Origin: Stropharia rugosoannulata
Lineage: Eukaryota; Basidiomycota; Agaricomycetes; Agaricales; Strophariaceae
Assembly: GCA_028532985.1 (NCBI GenBank)
Contig: JANCIK010000011.1
Span: forward strand, 2,973,750 to 3,037,749
DNA: 64,000 nucleotides
Direction of reading: 5' to 3'
A program made the position numbers and the translations under genes. The notes under the pieces were generated by a model. That model was not told where the DNA came from and made no database searches. It was given only the letters and a program-made list of their open reading frames with translations. Of the stretch, positions 49,761 through 60,529 are shown piece after piece (positions within the stretch are counted from its first letter, which is position 1; each line of letters begins with the position of its first letter).

Positions 49761-50378
49761 CTACCATGTGTACTGATTCCAAAACGATGTGGACACGGCT
49801 ATAATCCATACCACGTCACTGGGCGACAACCTGGTTCCTGATGACTCTAATGTCACCGGTGACATCCATGTCACCGGTGACATCCATGTCACCACTGGCT
49901 CCGATAATGTGAGGATTGACAATGTGGATGTATTAGTTGATGTATACGTGCCACTCGCAGGCCCATAAGATCTTATGCTTGTCGTTTTTGAAACCGTCGG
50001 GAATGGTGGGAAGATTTCCACTGAAGTGGCAATGTTGCTTAGAGAAATGTTGGAGAGTGTAAAATGTGTGTTTTCATCGCTAGTGCATTTGTTGGTGACC
50101 TCTGAGACGTGACTCGTAGTTCTTGTTGGCGATGATGCATTCATAAACGCTGCTACATCTCGAAATTGTTAATAATATGTTTTATACATCATATTTTCAA
50201 TGACAATGCACGTACCATTATACTTTAATGATCTGGAGGTCGGTACTGATACTGAATCTTCCAAAGGACCTGACGCCACGTCGTTTATTTCTTGCGGAGT
50301 GGAAGATGCTAGTGCTAGGCGCATAGCCATGGCTAATAAGACCGGAGCTTTGTTGTGGGTGAGACAGAGGAAGCGCAT
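49761..50378 (-). CDS. small secreted Ser/Thr-rich protein S5
   Basis: Two exons (50378-50216, 50158-49761; GTACGT...GAG) give 186 residues in frame. The signal-peptide-like start is MRFLCLTHNKAPVLLAMAMRLALA. The body is Ser/Thr-rich (SPTRTTSHVSEVTNK, TSTNTSTLSILTL). An 18-bp repeat, GTCACCGGTGACATCCAT in + orientation (49852-49895), codes VTWMSP twice and part of a third. The C-terminus is DVVWIIAVSTSFWNQYTW. I start at 50378 rather than 50453 because the family start M-R-F-L lies there. It converges on gene F. Confidence 0.6.
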
Positions 50379-51570
50379 TTTTTCTGGCTGATATATCGTC
50401 CGTAACAGATTTGGAGAAGTATGCGGGGACAGAGAAATAATGAATAACAACACTCTTATACCTGGTCACTTTTAATCAGAACTTCCATCTAGATCTAGCT
50501 CACAGCTTTGCCTAAAAAGGTTCAAGACTTTGGAATCACGTCGTGGGAGTAAGTAATTAAACATCGCTGTTTACTATCCGACTTTCGAAGAATAGTCATC
50601 ATTCCATCGTTCACATCTTCAGCGTGCTTTACTGCTGGCGCCCACCTATTTATATCAGTCAAAAAGGTGTTGTTATATACGTCTTGTATTTGTTTCGTTG
50701 TTTATGGCCTGCAAATAGGCTTAAATCTGCCTCGGGGCTACCATAAACGGCAGGCCCGATGAATATTTCTCTGCAAAAACGGTGTTCAAATAAACATGGG
50801 GTATTTAACGACCTGTTTTTGGGCACCAAAATTGGTCGGCGCCAGCAGTGCTTCAAGTGGGCATCCGGCAGTTGTAGCCAGTGTAAATACTAACATTATG
50901 TATTCGCCAGTTCGATGAAAACTTTCAGAGCTTTGCATTACGTCTGCTTCATCCAGATTCTACATAAACAAGCGATGATCCCAAACACCGCCCGAACTCC
51001 GGTCATGATGTTGTCAAGGGAAGTCGGGACGTTCCCAAAACGAGTGATGCCCTAGACACAGCTTCAATGGAAAACCTGATCGGAGTCTACGCAGCGCGAT
51101 GTACGCCATAACAAATACGGATAGATATCCTGAAAATAAACACCATCAGAAATCCTTCCTATTTTATATTTATGATCTTTAAATAAAGCATTTAATCAAG
51201 TGTCAGGATAAATGATCCCTAAACTCCCCTAAAACTGTAGTTGATGCCGAAATTCTGGGAGAAACTGGGGAGAGGGATAGCGGTAAGACGGTGTTTGAGA
51301 CTTGTTCACGCTGTTTCCTACTTGATGTACTGAGTATTTGATGGAGACCAGAGACGTGAGATCCCAGGAGAAATCAGGGGAGGTAGTCACAACCGTCCGC
51401 GGTCGCAAAAATTACGTATGCTTACTCACATCAAGGATCGCGAATTAATTGCGTTCTGTGCGCAGTGTTGGCGCATGGTAGGCTATGTAGCAGCGGCACT
51501 ACCCATCCGGCATTAGAAAGAGATAAGATAAGATAACGTACAATACTCACGTGCAGAGGATTAGATCCCG
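50379..51570. other. intergenic, duplicated in part at 46.5 kb
   Basis: 50625-50760 repeats 46540-46650. The rest, up to the HECT pseudogene, shows nothing recognised. Confidence 0.4.
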
Positions 51571-53400
51571 GAAACGAAAAATCAACCTCTTACTTCCTCG
51601 ACAGAAGCCTGAATATTCAATACTCGACCGAGTCCAGGCACAACGTGCGGCGCGAGCAGAACATAAGCAGTGGACAGAGGCTGTGACCCGCATCCAGACA
51701 TGGTATCAGGGAGTGGTAGAGGCGCGAGCGACGAGGCAGCACATGAGCCATCCATTCGAAGACGATGTTCTGGGCTGACAGGCCTCCGGTGTCTGGTGTT
51801 AATGGGCCAGGATAACAGTGCTCTTGGAATGTGGTCCAAGGCTGTCTTGCAGGCTGGACCAGGTATGTTATTTACACAGGATTGGATATGTACTCACCAT
51901 TTGCTAGAGCAAGTATATGCGCCTTCAAAATCAGTACATCGATCGAGCTGGTTGGTGTTGATTCATCAGCTATCGTTGCTTCTGCTAAAATCGGTCGCAG
52001 ACTCTCCGCAGTGAGTGGCATTACCGAACTTGCTTTCGTCAGCTAATGTTATGTTTAGATCCTCTGACTCTGCAGTCCATATTTCCGTGCTCAGCAATTT
52101 ACTATCCACGAATGTCGCCACTGCGGCTCTGGGAGCTGACGGTCCGACGACGAATTTTTCGGTACTTCGACTGCTAGAGAAAACTCGGGCACCCAGCGTA
52201 CCGTGCGCAACCCGCTGTCCATCGACGAACTGGTGTCTTTCAGTAAGCAACTTTTGAATGTCGCCTTCACTCTCTATTGGAGGGACGACTCGGCGTCTGC
52301 TGCTGGACAACCTCAACAGACTGTCCAGGACGCGTCAGTCACTGGTCCGCCGGGTGTGCACTGTTCGTAGGAGGTGATCCGGGAGGGGGTGACACGGTGT
52401 TTGGTAGGCATCCATACGCGGGACTCAAGGAAACCGTTCCTGCCCCCGGATCACTGGCTTGTTACCTTACAATTGGACATGAACTCGTTCGTTGAGGCGG
52501 CTGTGTATGTTTTTTCCACTACCGATAATTCAGTGCACTGACAATAACCCGTAGGCTTGATGACCAGCAACTCTCTGCAGTCTCTCCCCACTCAACGCGC
52601 CCCGCCTGCTCTGTCGAATCGCCCTCTGTCCCCGCGCCTCGGCGTGCTGAACAATATCCCATTCGCGATCCCGTTCGAAGTCTGGGTGGCGATTTTCCGC
52701 AACTTCATCGCGCGCGACATGGCAGAGCGTGGGTACGACTTCGGGGGCCGGCCCTCTGGCTTTTTCAACCCATTCTCTGGTCACGGTGGGAAGGCGCGGG
52801 TGCAGGTGCGCCGTGGGATGGTCGCCCAGGATGGGTTTGATCGGCTCGAGGAGGTGGACCTGAAGGCTCCCGTTGAGATCACCGTCATCGACCAGTTTGG
52901 GCAGGAGGAGTACGCGCTTCGTTTCTGATTTTTGTTTTAATCTAACTTTTTTATGCACAGGGCACGAATCGACGGGGGCGGTGTCTTCAAAGAGTTCTTC
53001 ACCTCCCTGTGCAAAGAGGTGTTCGACACTGATCGTGGGCGTGGCTGGCAAATAAAAAGAATGAACTGTATCCGAATCCACATGCGTACGCTACAAAGGT
53101 TGCCCCTGGTTTTTAGCTATCTACCTTACTCCTATAATCACACTCACTGATTATTTTCACCATACAGTGCACAGCCTTAACTGGTACCAGTTCATCGGTC
53201 GTATCCTCGGGAAGGCGATGTACGAGGGTATACTCGTAGATGTGGCTTTTGCCGGGTTCTTCTTGGCCAAGGTGTGTCGCTGTCCTCTGCATCCCACTCA
53301 CACGAGTGCTGATAGCACATGTCATCCCTTTGCGAATAGTGGCTTGTCCGTCACTCGTTCTTGGCCGACCTCTCATCGCTCGACCCGCTTTTGGCACCAG
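51571..53400 (+). pseudogene. truncated HECT ligase (HUL5) copy
   Basis: It contains the start region RKRKINL, the IQ motif region (TRIQTWYQGVVEARATRQHM), and most internal parts up to VDVAFAGFFLAK, all with the same introns as 14611-18488, so it is a DNA-level copy. Breaks: a frameshift with stop after FEDDVLG (51776), a stop in the GVHCS region (about 52366), and an internal deletion of about 1 kb joining ...GADGP to DDEFFGTST near 52145 (the parts equal to about 17880-16835 are missing). The copy stops at about 53390, before the catalytic Cys lobe. No ligase activity is possible. Confidence 0.88.
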
Positions 53401-54198
53401 TATAGCTTTACTCTACCTTGAAATTTCTCATGCAAAGCAGCAAAATCCTTAATACTCAGAGATCGTGGTGCACCGCATAACGTCCTTCTATTCAGTTACA
53501 AAAGAGTGAGCTAGCTGCCTTGTATGTCTCTTAGTTCGTTTACCCAATCTAAAAGAAAGTGACGGACAACGGATCTCGGTCCTGAGCGCGTTTGAATTTT
53601 ATAGTCAAAGAAACTATAACTTTTATCCTCCTTTACGTTACTTACCTACGAGATTAGCCACTCTGGTCCTCCCTCGGTCGTAAAGAGAACCTCCAAAGGA
53701 CATCTTTGATTTTATTATTATTGAATTGTGCCATTCGGTTGAGCACCGTCTAAACGATGCAAAGGGAGCTCCACCAGCTGTCATGCTACTCTAAGTATGT
53801 CTGCATTGGAATCATCGCTGTTCGGCTTTGCTGACACTTTTACGTCCCAGCATAGTCGAATTCCAGGTAGTTGGTGAAGGCAAAGTAAAGGCTTTATCTT
53901 TCCTACTTTTCTTATGCGCAGATAGTTCCCCTCCTTTCCCCCCTCACGTTCAAAATCGCCAAGTACTGTTTCCATTCCGTGATAACGCTTAAGGATGCCT
54001 AAGGTGAGCAGCAAAGCCTGTTATCGGGCAGTTATCGGATATCTACAGCGCGCCTCGCGGATGACGCGTGGACGGAACGCGGGCCGGGACGCGCGTGCGT
54101 GAAATGCATGCGGGGTCGGATCATCCTTCATAAACGTGGGGTCGAACCATTTCATTCCCCTCTCTCCTCCTTTCATTGTCCATACCATTCCTATCACG
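53401..54198. other. intergenic, no gene seen
   Basis: Spacer between the HECT pseudogene and URC1, with a pyrimidine-rich promoter segment before 54199. Confidence 0.4.
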
Positions 54199-56126
54199 AT
54201 GCCAGTTAGTGACGCGGTGCTGACCCAGATCCTGGCCCAGCTCGAGTCCATGCAGCTCGCCCAGCAGGCGATGCAGGCAAAGGTACGAATCTATTCCCCC
54301 TAACTCTTTCAACGACTAAACCGGTTCATTCAGCTCGATGCCATTGCGGACAAGGAGACCCCACTTGAGCCAGCGGCCAAGACACTCACCCACTCACGGA
54401 ACTCGTCCCAGACCCAGGCTGTGGATAGCCCATTGACATCACCTACGAGTTCGGCTGCGGTGGCGGGCGCGACAGCTGCGACTTCGCAAGGCTTTTCTGC
54501 TGCACTCTCGAGCTCGTCGGTGCCCTCTGGATCTAGCAAGACTCTCAGCGATAGGGAGCGGGAGAAATTACTCTATCCAGGGCGGGTGAATCTGACCAGT
54601 ACGTCTGGGCCTTGTTGTTCGCTCCTCTCTGACCCTGCGCCACAGCCTACCCCGACCAACACGGTATCACGCCTATCCCGCTTGTCTGGGGGGAACCGTC
54701 GGCCGCGGAACGCGGGCCCGTCATCTGCTCGCGTCTCCCGAGTGCAATTAAGCACCGGAACGCGATAGGCGCCCACTCGGGCTCGTACTCGATCTACCGC
54801 GCGCTCTCCATCGCCATGGGCTCCCTGAACCCCTCCCATCGCCCCGACTACTCAAAGACCGAGCCGCCCGTCGACATTCCATTTGTCCCGGCGTGGGCAG
54901 ACAAGCACAAGATTGTCAGCCTCGACCCATGGGGCCACCTCGTGCCGCAGGTCTTCAAGGGCGAGAACGATAAGGGCCTGGACGTACGACCGAGTATTGC
55001 GGTGACAAAGGCTCATTTGAAAATGAGCGAACTAGACGAGGCGGCGAGGAAGGGTGATCTGGTTGTCGATGGGACTGTGGTGATGAAGAGCCGGCCGCTG
55101 CGTAATGTCGATGGGACAGAGAGTGATGCAGAACCTGGGGTGGAGGTGTTCACGAGCAAGGCCGCGGTAGAGCCTGTATGGCATTTGCCTGGCGTGGCGG
55201 AGCGGTTTGGAATGTGAGTGGTCCCTTCTTAACTTTATATAACTCGTAATAAACGAGTTACAGCTCAGAAGCTCTGCTTCGTCGTGCTCTGTTCGAGGAT
55301 ACGGGAGGGATGTATCCAGAACTGATCACTCGTCCAGACATCAAGGTGTTCCTGCCACCGATTGGTGGGCTTACTGTTTATATCTGTAAGCCGCTCTTTA
55401 AAGATCAATATCGTTGTCAAGCTCATATATCTTGTGTCAGTCGGAAACCCTGCTTTCATGCGCGACGAGACTAAAGAGCTGACACTGCGTGTTCACGATG
55501 AATGTAAGCAGGCTTACCATCCCATTTTGCTACCTTTACTGACTGTATATCAGGCAATGGTTCGGACGTCTTCGGCTCTGATATATGTACTTGCAAGCCA
55601 TACCTCACCTACGCAATTGAGGAGTGTATTCGTGGAGCCCAGAACGGTGGTGTCGGCGTTGTAGTCTACTTCCGTAAGGAAGGGCGCGCGCTGGGAGAAG
55701 TAACCAAGTATGTTTGTCCATTTTCTTTTATCACCTCCTGCTAACCCCGTCCGTCTCAGATATCTCGTGTACAACCTGCGCAAGCGGGGTGGGGACACCG
55801 CCGACAAATACTTTGCATCCACAGAACTCATTGCGGGCGTCAAGGACATGCGCTTCCAGGCGCTCATGCCGGACGTGCTGCACTGGCTCGGCATTACCAA
55901 GGTCGACAACATGGTCAGCATGAGCGACATGAAGTACGACGCGATTGTGGGCAGCGGTATTCCGATCTACAAGCGGTACGATATCCCCGACCACCTCATC
56001 CCGCCGGACTCGCGTGTCGAGATAGACGCGAAGATCGCGGCTGGGTATTTCTCGAGCGGCAAGCAGGTCACGAAGGAGGATCTGGTGAAGACCGTGGGGA
56101 GGACGTGGGAGGAGACCGAGCACTAG
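54199..56126 (+). CDS. URC1: URC1-type GTP cyclohydrolase II homologue (uracil catabolism)
   Basis: Seven exons (54199-54282, 54334-54598, 54646-55213, 55264-55385, 55441-55503, 55554-55707, 55760-56126) splice in frame to 540 residues. A ~100-residue Ser/Thr/Ala-rich N-terminus precedes the conserved part: RVNLTTYPDQHGITPIPLVWG, then GSYSIYRALSIAMGSL. A cyclohydrolase-II-like core follows: RVHDECNGSDVFGSDICTCKPYL (metal-binding Cys cluster), GGVGVVVYFRKEGRALGEVTKYLVYN, and GGDTADKYF. It ends with GSGIPIYKRY. URC1 proteins belong to the fungal URC pyrimidine-degradation pathway. All splice junctions keep the frame, so the gene looks intact. Confidence 0.9.
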
Positions 56127-58113
56127 TTGTATCCCAGCATTCACGTATCGAAGGAGAGTGTATATTATCTTTGTTAGTCTAGTCATCCGTTATACCTTGT
56201 TGCTCATATCTTTTGCAATTCAAATCATCATTCACACACCCATCATATTCTCAGGAGTCGAAGAAAAACTACATAATATCCCTTGTTTACCGACACCCGT
56301 ACGGCCCATGTATGTCACCAACTGCAAACACTGTAATACATCTGCTCAAAATTCGTCATCGTATTCCTCCGAGGCTGTTACCTCCATGCGTTCGTGCGGA
56401 CGGCTGAAGGCTTAAAATGGTGCATACAGGCAAGACACTGACTGATCTTGATGGTCTCGTAACAGATGGGATTCACGCGCTCAATACCTGACCTAATCCC
56501 GAGCAGGATAAAAACTGGACGTCGACGCTCGCCCTATGACGAAGTGTGCTGGCGCCGGGGCACGCGAGACGCGTCGCCATGACTTGCAGCGAGGACCGAA
56601 GACTGATATAGTGTCCCGTCGACCAATAAACCGCTCCCCGGAGACGAGCTGACCAGCGTCCTGTACACTGAAGAAAAGTTAGTAACAGGTAGAATCGGGT
56701 AGTACAGATGAGGATGGACAGAAATAAACAATTAAGTCAGTCCACCGCAACATAATATTACGAAGAAAGAACACCTCATCCTGCCAGAGTTATGCACAAG
56801 TTTCTACAACTGTAGAAACGGTGTAATGCATTATACTCTATAGTTGGAGAGAAGTAATAGACAGGGAAGCACGTTGACGTTAAAGAGCAAGAAGAAGAGG
56901 AGCGGATTAAATGAGATATGACGCAAAGCAGGACCTAAAATGCGGTGGAAGATACTCATTTGATAGGGCCAGAAGCCAAACTAGGACCGAACCACTGTCC
57001 GATGACTGTACCCAACCCCTTGCCCGTGAGGGCCATTCTGTGCACGATGAAGGGGGAGCGGGGCGATGGAGTATTGGGGAACTACGTGTAGATGCCCATG
57101 TATATCACATATTCTGGAGTTGCCAAAGGGTGCGGGGGACGGCGCCAGTCTAGTGATGTGAATAAACATTCATAAGGAAAAGACGGACGTACCACGACCC
57201 AGGTGAACACCGACGAAGACATTCGCAAGGAGAGAATGCTCCGTGCAGCATACAGCCCTAGCTCGTATCAGCGCCCCATGTCTTCTCCCCAGCCCACGGC
57301 CAGACCTTCCTGCCCATGGTTGGGCTTTGATTCTTGTCCAACGTGGTCGAGCTGACAGAACGGGGGAGACCACTGCGGCAGCTCAATGAGGCGGCCGTCG
57401 CGAATAGGAGTGGGGAGATAGGAGCGGTACGTGAGCGATATGTGAAGTCATAGTAAGAAGCAGGCGGCCAGGCGGCACCAGAGTCGGGAGGCAGGTGTGG
57501 GCCTTATTAGTGCCCGTCGTGCTGGACGTGACGCTGCGTCGCTGCCATGGCAGTGCTGGCCATGACTCATATGATGAACGTCCATCAGCAGAGGACGAAG
57601 AAGCAGAGCTAGACAGGCCTTCATCTTACGCTGGGGGGTGGTTGGGCTCGGCGCATGTGGATCAACTGGGGTACAAGGAGCCGGTACTCGAGGTGCTGGC
57701 ATACAAGTTTATGTGCTGTGTCTCGGGCGCAGAGGCGACTGGGCGCTCCGTGCGCGGGGACGGGATGTTGACGGGGCCAGGGCTGTTGGGCGCTGGTGGT
57801 TCGACAATGATTGGGGGTTCGTCGACGCCAAACTCAGTTGGGAGGTCAGCCGAGGGCTTACGGTCGCGTTTTATGCAGAGAAACTTGGAGCCTTTGCGCT
57901 GTTTCTAGTCCAGGGAGGCGACAGTGACTGACTCAGACTTGGATCAGTCGCGCTGCATTATGAGTCAATAGCACCTACCTCCCTCCCACTGTCGCCTACT
58001 TTACACCGGTGACTATGGTATTGGTGCCTAATATTGTTAAATCAAACAGCTTCCCATCGAGACTAATGTACATCTGTATACCGTATATATTTGTTTCTGA
58101 TATATCTCGTCAA
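56127..58113. other. 2-kb region without a convincing gene model
   Basis: 57000-57930 is noticeably GC-rich with overlapping open frames on both strands. One plus-strand frame ends GRWWFDNDWGFVDAKLSWEV...LFLVQGGDSD; one minus-strand frame reads SLLANVFVGVHLGRG before a GTACGT donor-like site. None has a start, splice partners and a known domain together. It may be a decayed gene. 56127-57000 shows nothing. Confidence 0.35.
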
Positions 58114-59376
58114 TTACACCTTTGTCTCCGCATAGCCAATTGCCCCTGCACTACCTGAGAGATTCTGTGAGGTCTCCGAGAGGGCTCCACCATTAAACTC
58201 CAAGTCGCTTATGACTGGTGGTTTACCAGCAACATCCGGGTTACGAGCGGCAAGGGCTACTCGGGCAACCATAATTGTTGTGGCAGCTCCCTATGAACAT
58301 GACAAATCGATAAGCATATCTTGTGTAATCACCGGCGTTGAAAAATAGACATACTGCGGTTATTGAGAACAAGGGAGTTGTAAATTCCTCCAAGTCGGTA
58401 ATAATAGTCTCGCTGGACATAGAGACGGGTACAACGCCTTGAATTGTGTAGAAGAGAGAAATTAAAGTGTAGGCAACCGCTGATTGTACTATGGCGTCTA
58501 CAATTGCAGCAAATGTATGCCTTTGATTTGCCTTGCTACCTTGCGAAACGGAGTAAATACGGTACGCAATCAACGAGGACGTTATGAGGGTAGAGCCAAC
58601 AGACATAAATATTGCTGAGGATAGGAGGTGGTTAAGGAGAGATGCTACATTTGGTGCTGGACTGAGGTTGTTCATACAGGCGATTATTATGGCGGAGAGG
58701 TTTAATGCTACGGGATATGTGGGCACAAAAGACACGTTGACACAAATAAACGACACTTGCCTACTTCTGCCAGTATAAATGTGACGGGCAATGCGATAGG
58801 ACGGATAGACTGCCCCCATACATGGTAGCAGCGCCAGGTCTGCCAATAATAAGTGTGTAATACCTATGAAATAATACATCACATACTAGTAGGCCATCTG
58901 CCAGGGTTAAGAGCACAAGGGTACCACAGTTGTTAACCAAAACAGCCCAACTTATTGCAAGATCCTTGTTTATGGTGACAAATACTCCGTCAATTGACAT
59001 TCCAATTGATGCCAAAAAGGCGTGCCGAGTAGTGATCCATTCAGTTGTAGTCAGCGCAATGTTAACACCAAACAACACTGTAATTGCTGCGAGGATGGTC
59101 ATGTTTCCCCTTGTTCTGCCCTTTACACTCACTACCTAATGCTTGGAATAGAATTTTAGCGATATACAAGAAAGACTTACAATAGATATACATTGTATAT
59201 ACGTAAATCATGGAATACATCCCTATTCAGCCAGGTCGAAACTTGTGAGTAAGACATGAACACTGAATAAACATACCAAATAATAACATGTTAAACATTG
59301 AGGAATTAAAGGTTGTCGCTATAAGACCGTACTCCGTCGAGTGTGAGGGAAGACCGGAATTATTTGAGGACGACAT
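58114..59376 (-). CDS. seven-transmembrane protein (gene G)
   Basis: A multi-exon gene starting MSSSNNSGLPSHSTEYGLIATTFNSS at 59376, the same kind of opening (…FN-SM-FN-LLLFG) as genes A, B and E. Membrane segments include MTILAAITVLFGVNIALTT, AISWAVLVNNCGTLVLL, LLSSAIFMSVGSTLITSSLIAYRIYS and IVDAIVQSAVAYTLISLFYTI. The last exon has GAATTIMVARVALAARNPD (signature) and ends GYAETKV at TAA 58116-58114. It is the gene nearest the telomere. The frame is open across the visible exons. Confidence 0.72.
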
Positions 59377-60262
59377 ATTGAGGATGGAATGAGCTAGTGG
59401 GACCGATATTGAAAGCGAATGGCCTTTATGCAATACGACTTGCTGTTATTTAGGATATCGAAGCATGGTTAATTACAGAAATAACCTTTCTGGTCTGCCA
59501 TTGGAAGTTTCCACTAAGTAATTAGTTGCCGCTCTCACAAACCTTAGCTAAAAATACTGAATGCTTATCTCTGCATGATACTAATGTAAAATAGGCAGAC
59601 AAGATCCTTTTATACCGTGCCAGCTGTATGAAACAATAAGCTATCTGAAAGGCGCAAACATGAGCGCAGTGGTACCGCATCGAAGGGATAGTTTTAGATG
59701 TGCCCAATAATAATGTAATTCTTGCACAAGAAATCTACCTGCAATTACGAAGGTGATGTTTTTGTTACCAGACTATTTAAAAATACCATGTCGGGTAGAA
59801 GGTTGTGTTTAATTAATCTGAAACCCCAATGTACATCAGCAGCTTCTCCACCATGTGAGAAGTGGACATATTAACGCATCGAACCATTACTATCAAGCAA
59901 ATCTGCATCGCAGAGCATAAGTTGGTATAAATTGTACAACAAGCTGAGCATACTCGCGAATTCAGACTAATACCGTTAATCTACATGAACCAATTTTATC
60001 GAATCATAATACCTGCCCGCCACAAATAGGCCGCATTGGTTTCCTCAGTCTCCCGGTCATTGAGCGGCGTATACACACGTCGCTTGTTTACGTTACAATG
60101 AGCAGGTTCACATAATCGAAGCGTTCTTGGGACGCATGTATACACGCTAAAGGTGGAAAGGCTATTCATAGCGGCGCCCATGCGGAGAACTCGGATATGG
60201 CATACTTACTTATGTGTGGTGTCGTAGACGGACGGCTTATGCTAAACCGAAGTTCTTAAGGG
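59377..60262. other. intergenic, no gene seen
   Basis: AT-rich spacer between the last gene and the subtelomeric repeats. Confidence 0.4.
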
Positions 60263-60464
60263 TTATGGGCTACTTTTTTGTTTTTTGGGTAGGGTTGGGA
60301 GTAGGGTTCAGCCCTAGGGATGGGATGGGTTGGGTAGGGACTGAGAGGGATGGGTTGGGTTGGGAATGGTAGGGATGGGTTGGGTTGGGTTGCAATTGAT
60401 AGGGATAGAATGGGTTGGGTGGGGAGAGGTACTACTGGTGGGTTGGGTTGGGTGGAGATTAGTT
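60263..60464. repeat. G-rich degenerate telomere-like minisatellite
   Basis: Runs of GGGTTGGGT, GGGATGGGTT, TAGGGATGGG and GGTAGGG on the plus strand, about 200 bp, in the same G-strand orientation as the terminal telomere. It resembles diverged telomere repeats and has many GGG tracts that could form G-quadruplexes. Confidence 0.75.
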
Positions 60465-60529
60465 CTGATCTAGTGCGGTGCACACTGGACTCTCCAAATT
60501 ATCTGGGTACTCACGTACTGCGCAAATCC

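Noticed and set aside
53567..53578. ACAACGGATCTC, like the start of 5.8S rRNA
   Set aside because: Only 12 bases match; the following sequence does not continue as 5.8S.
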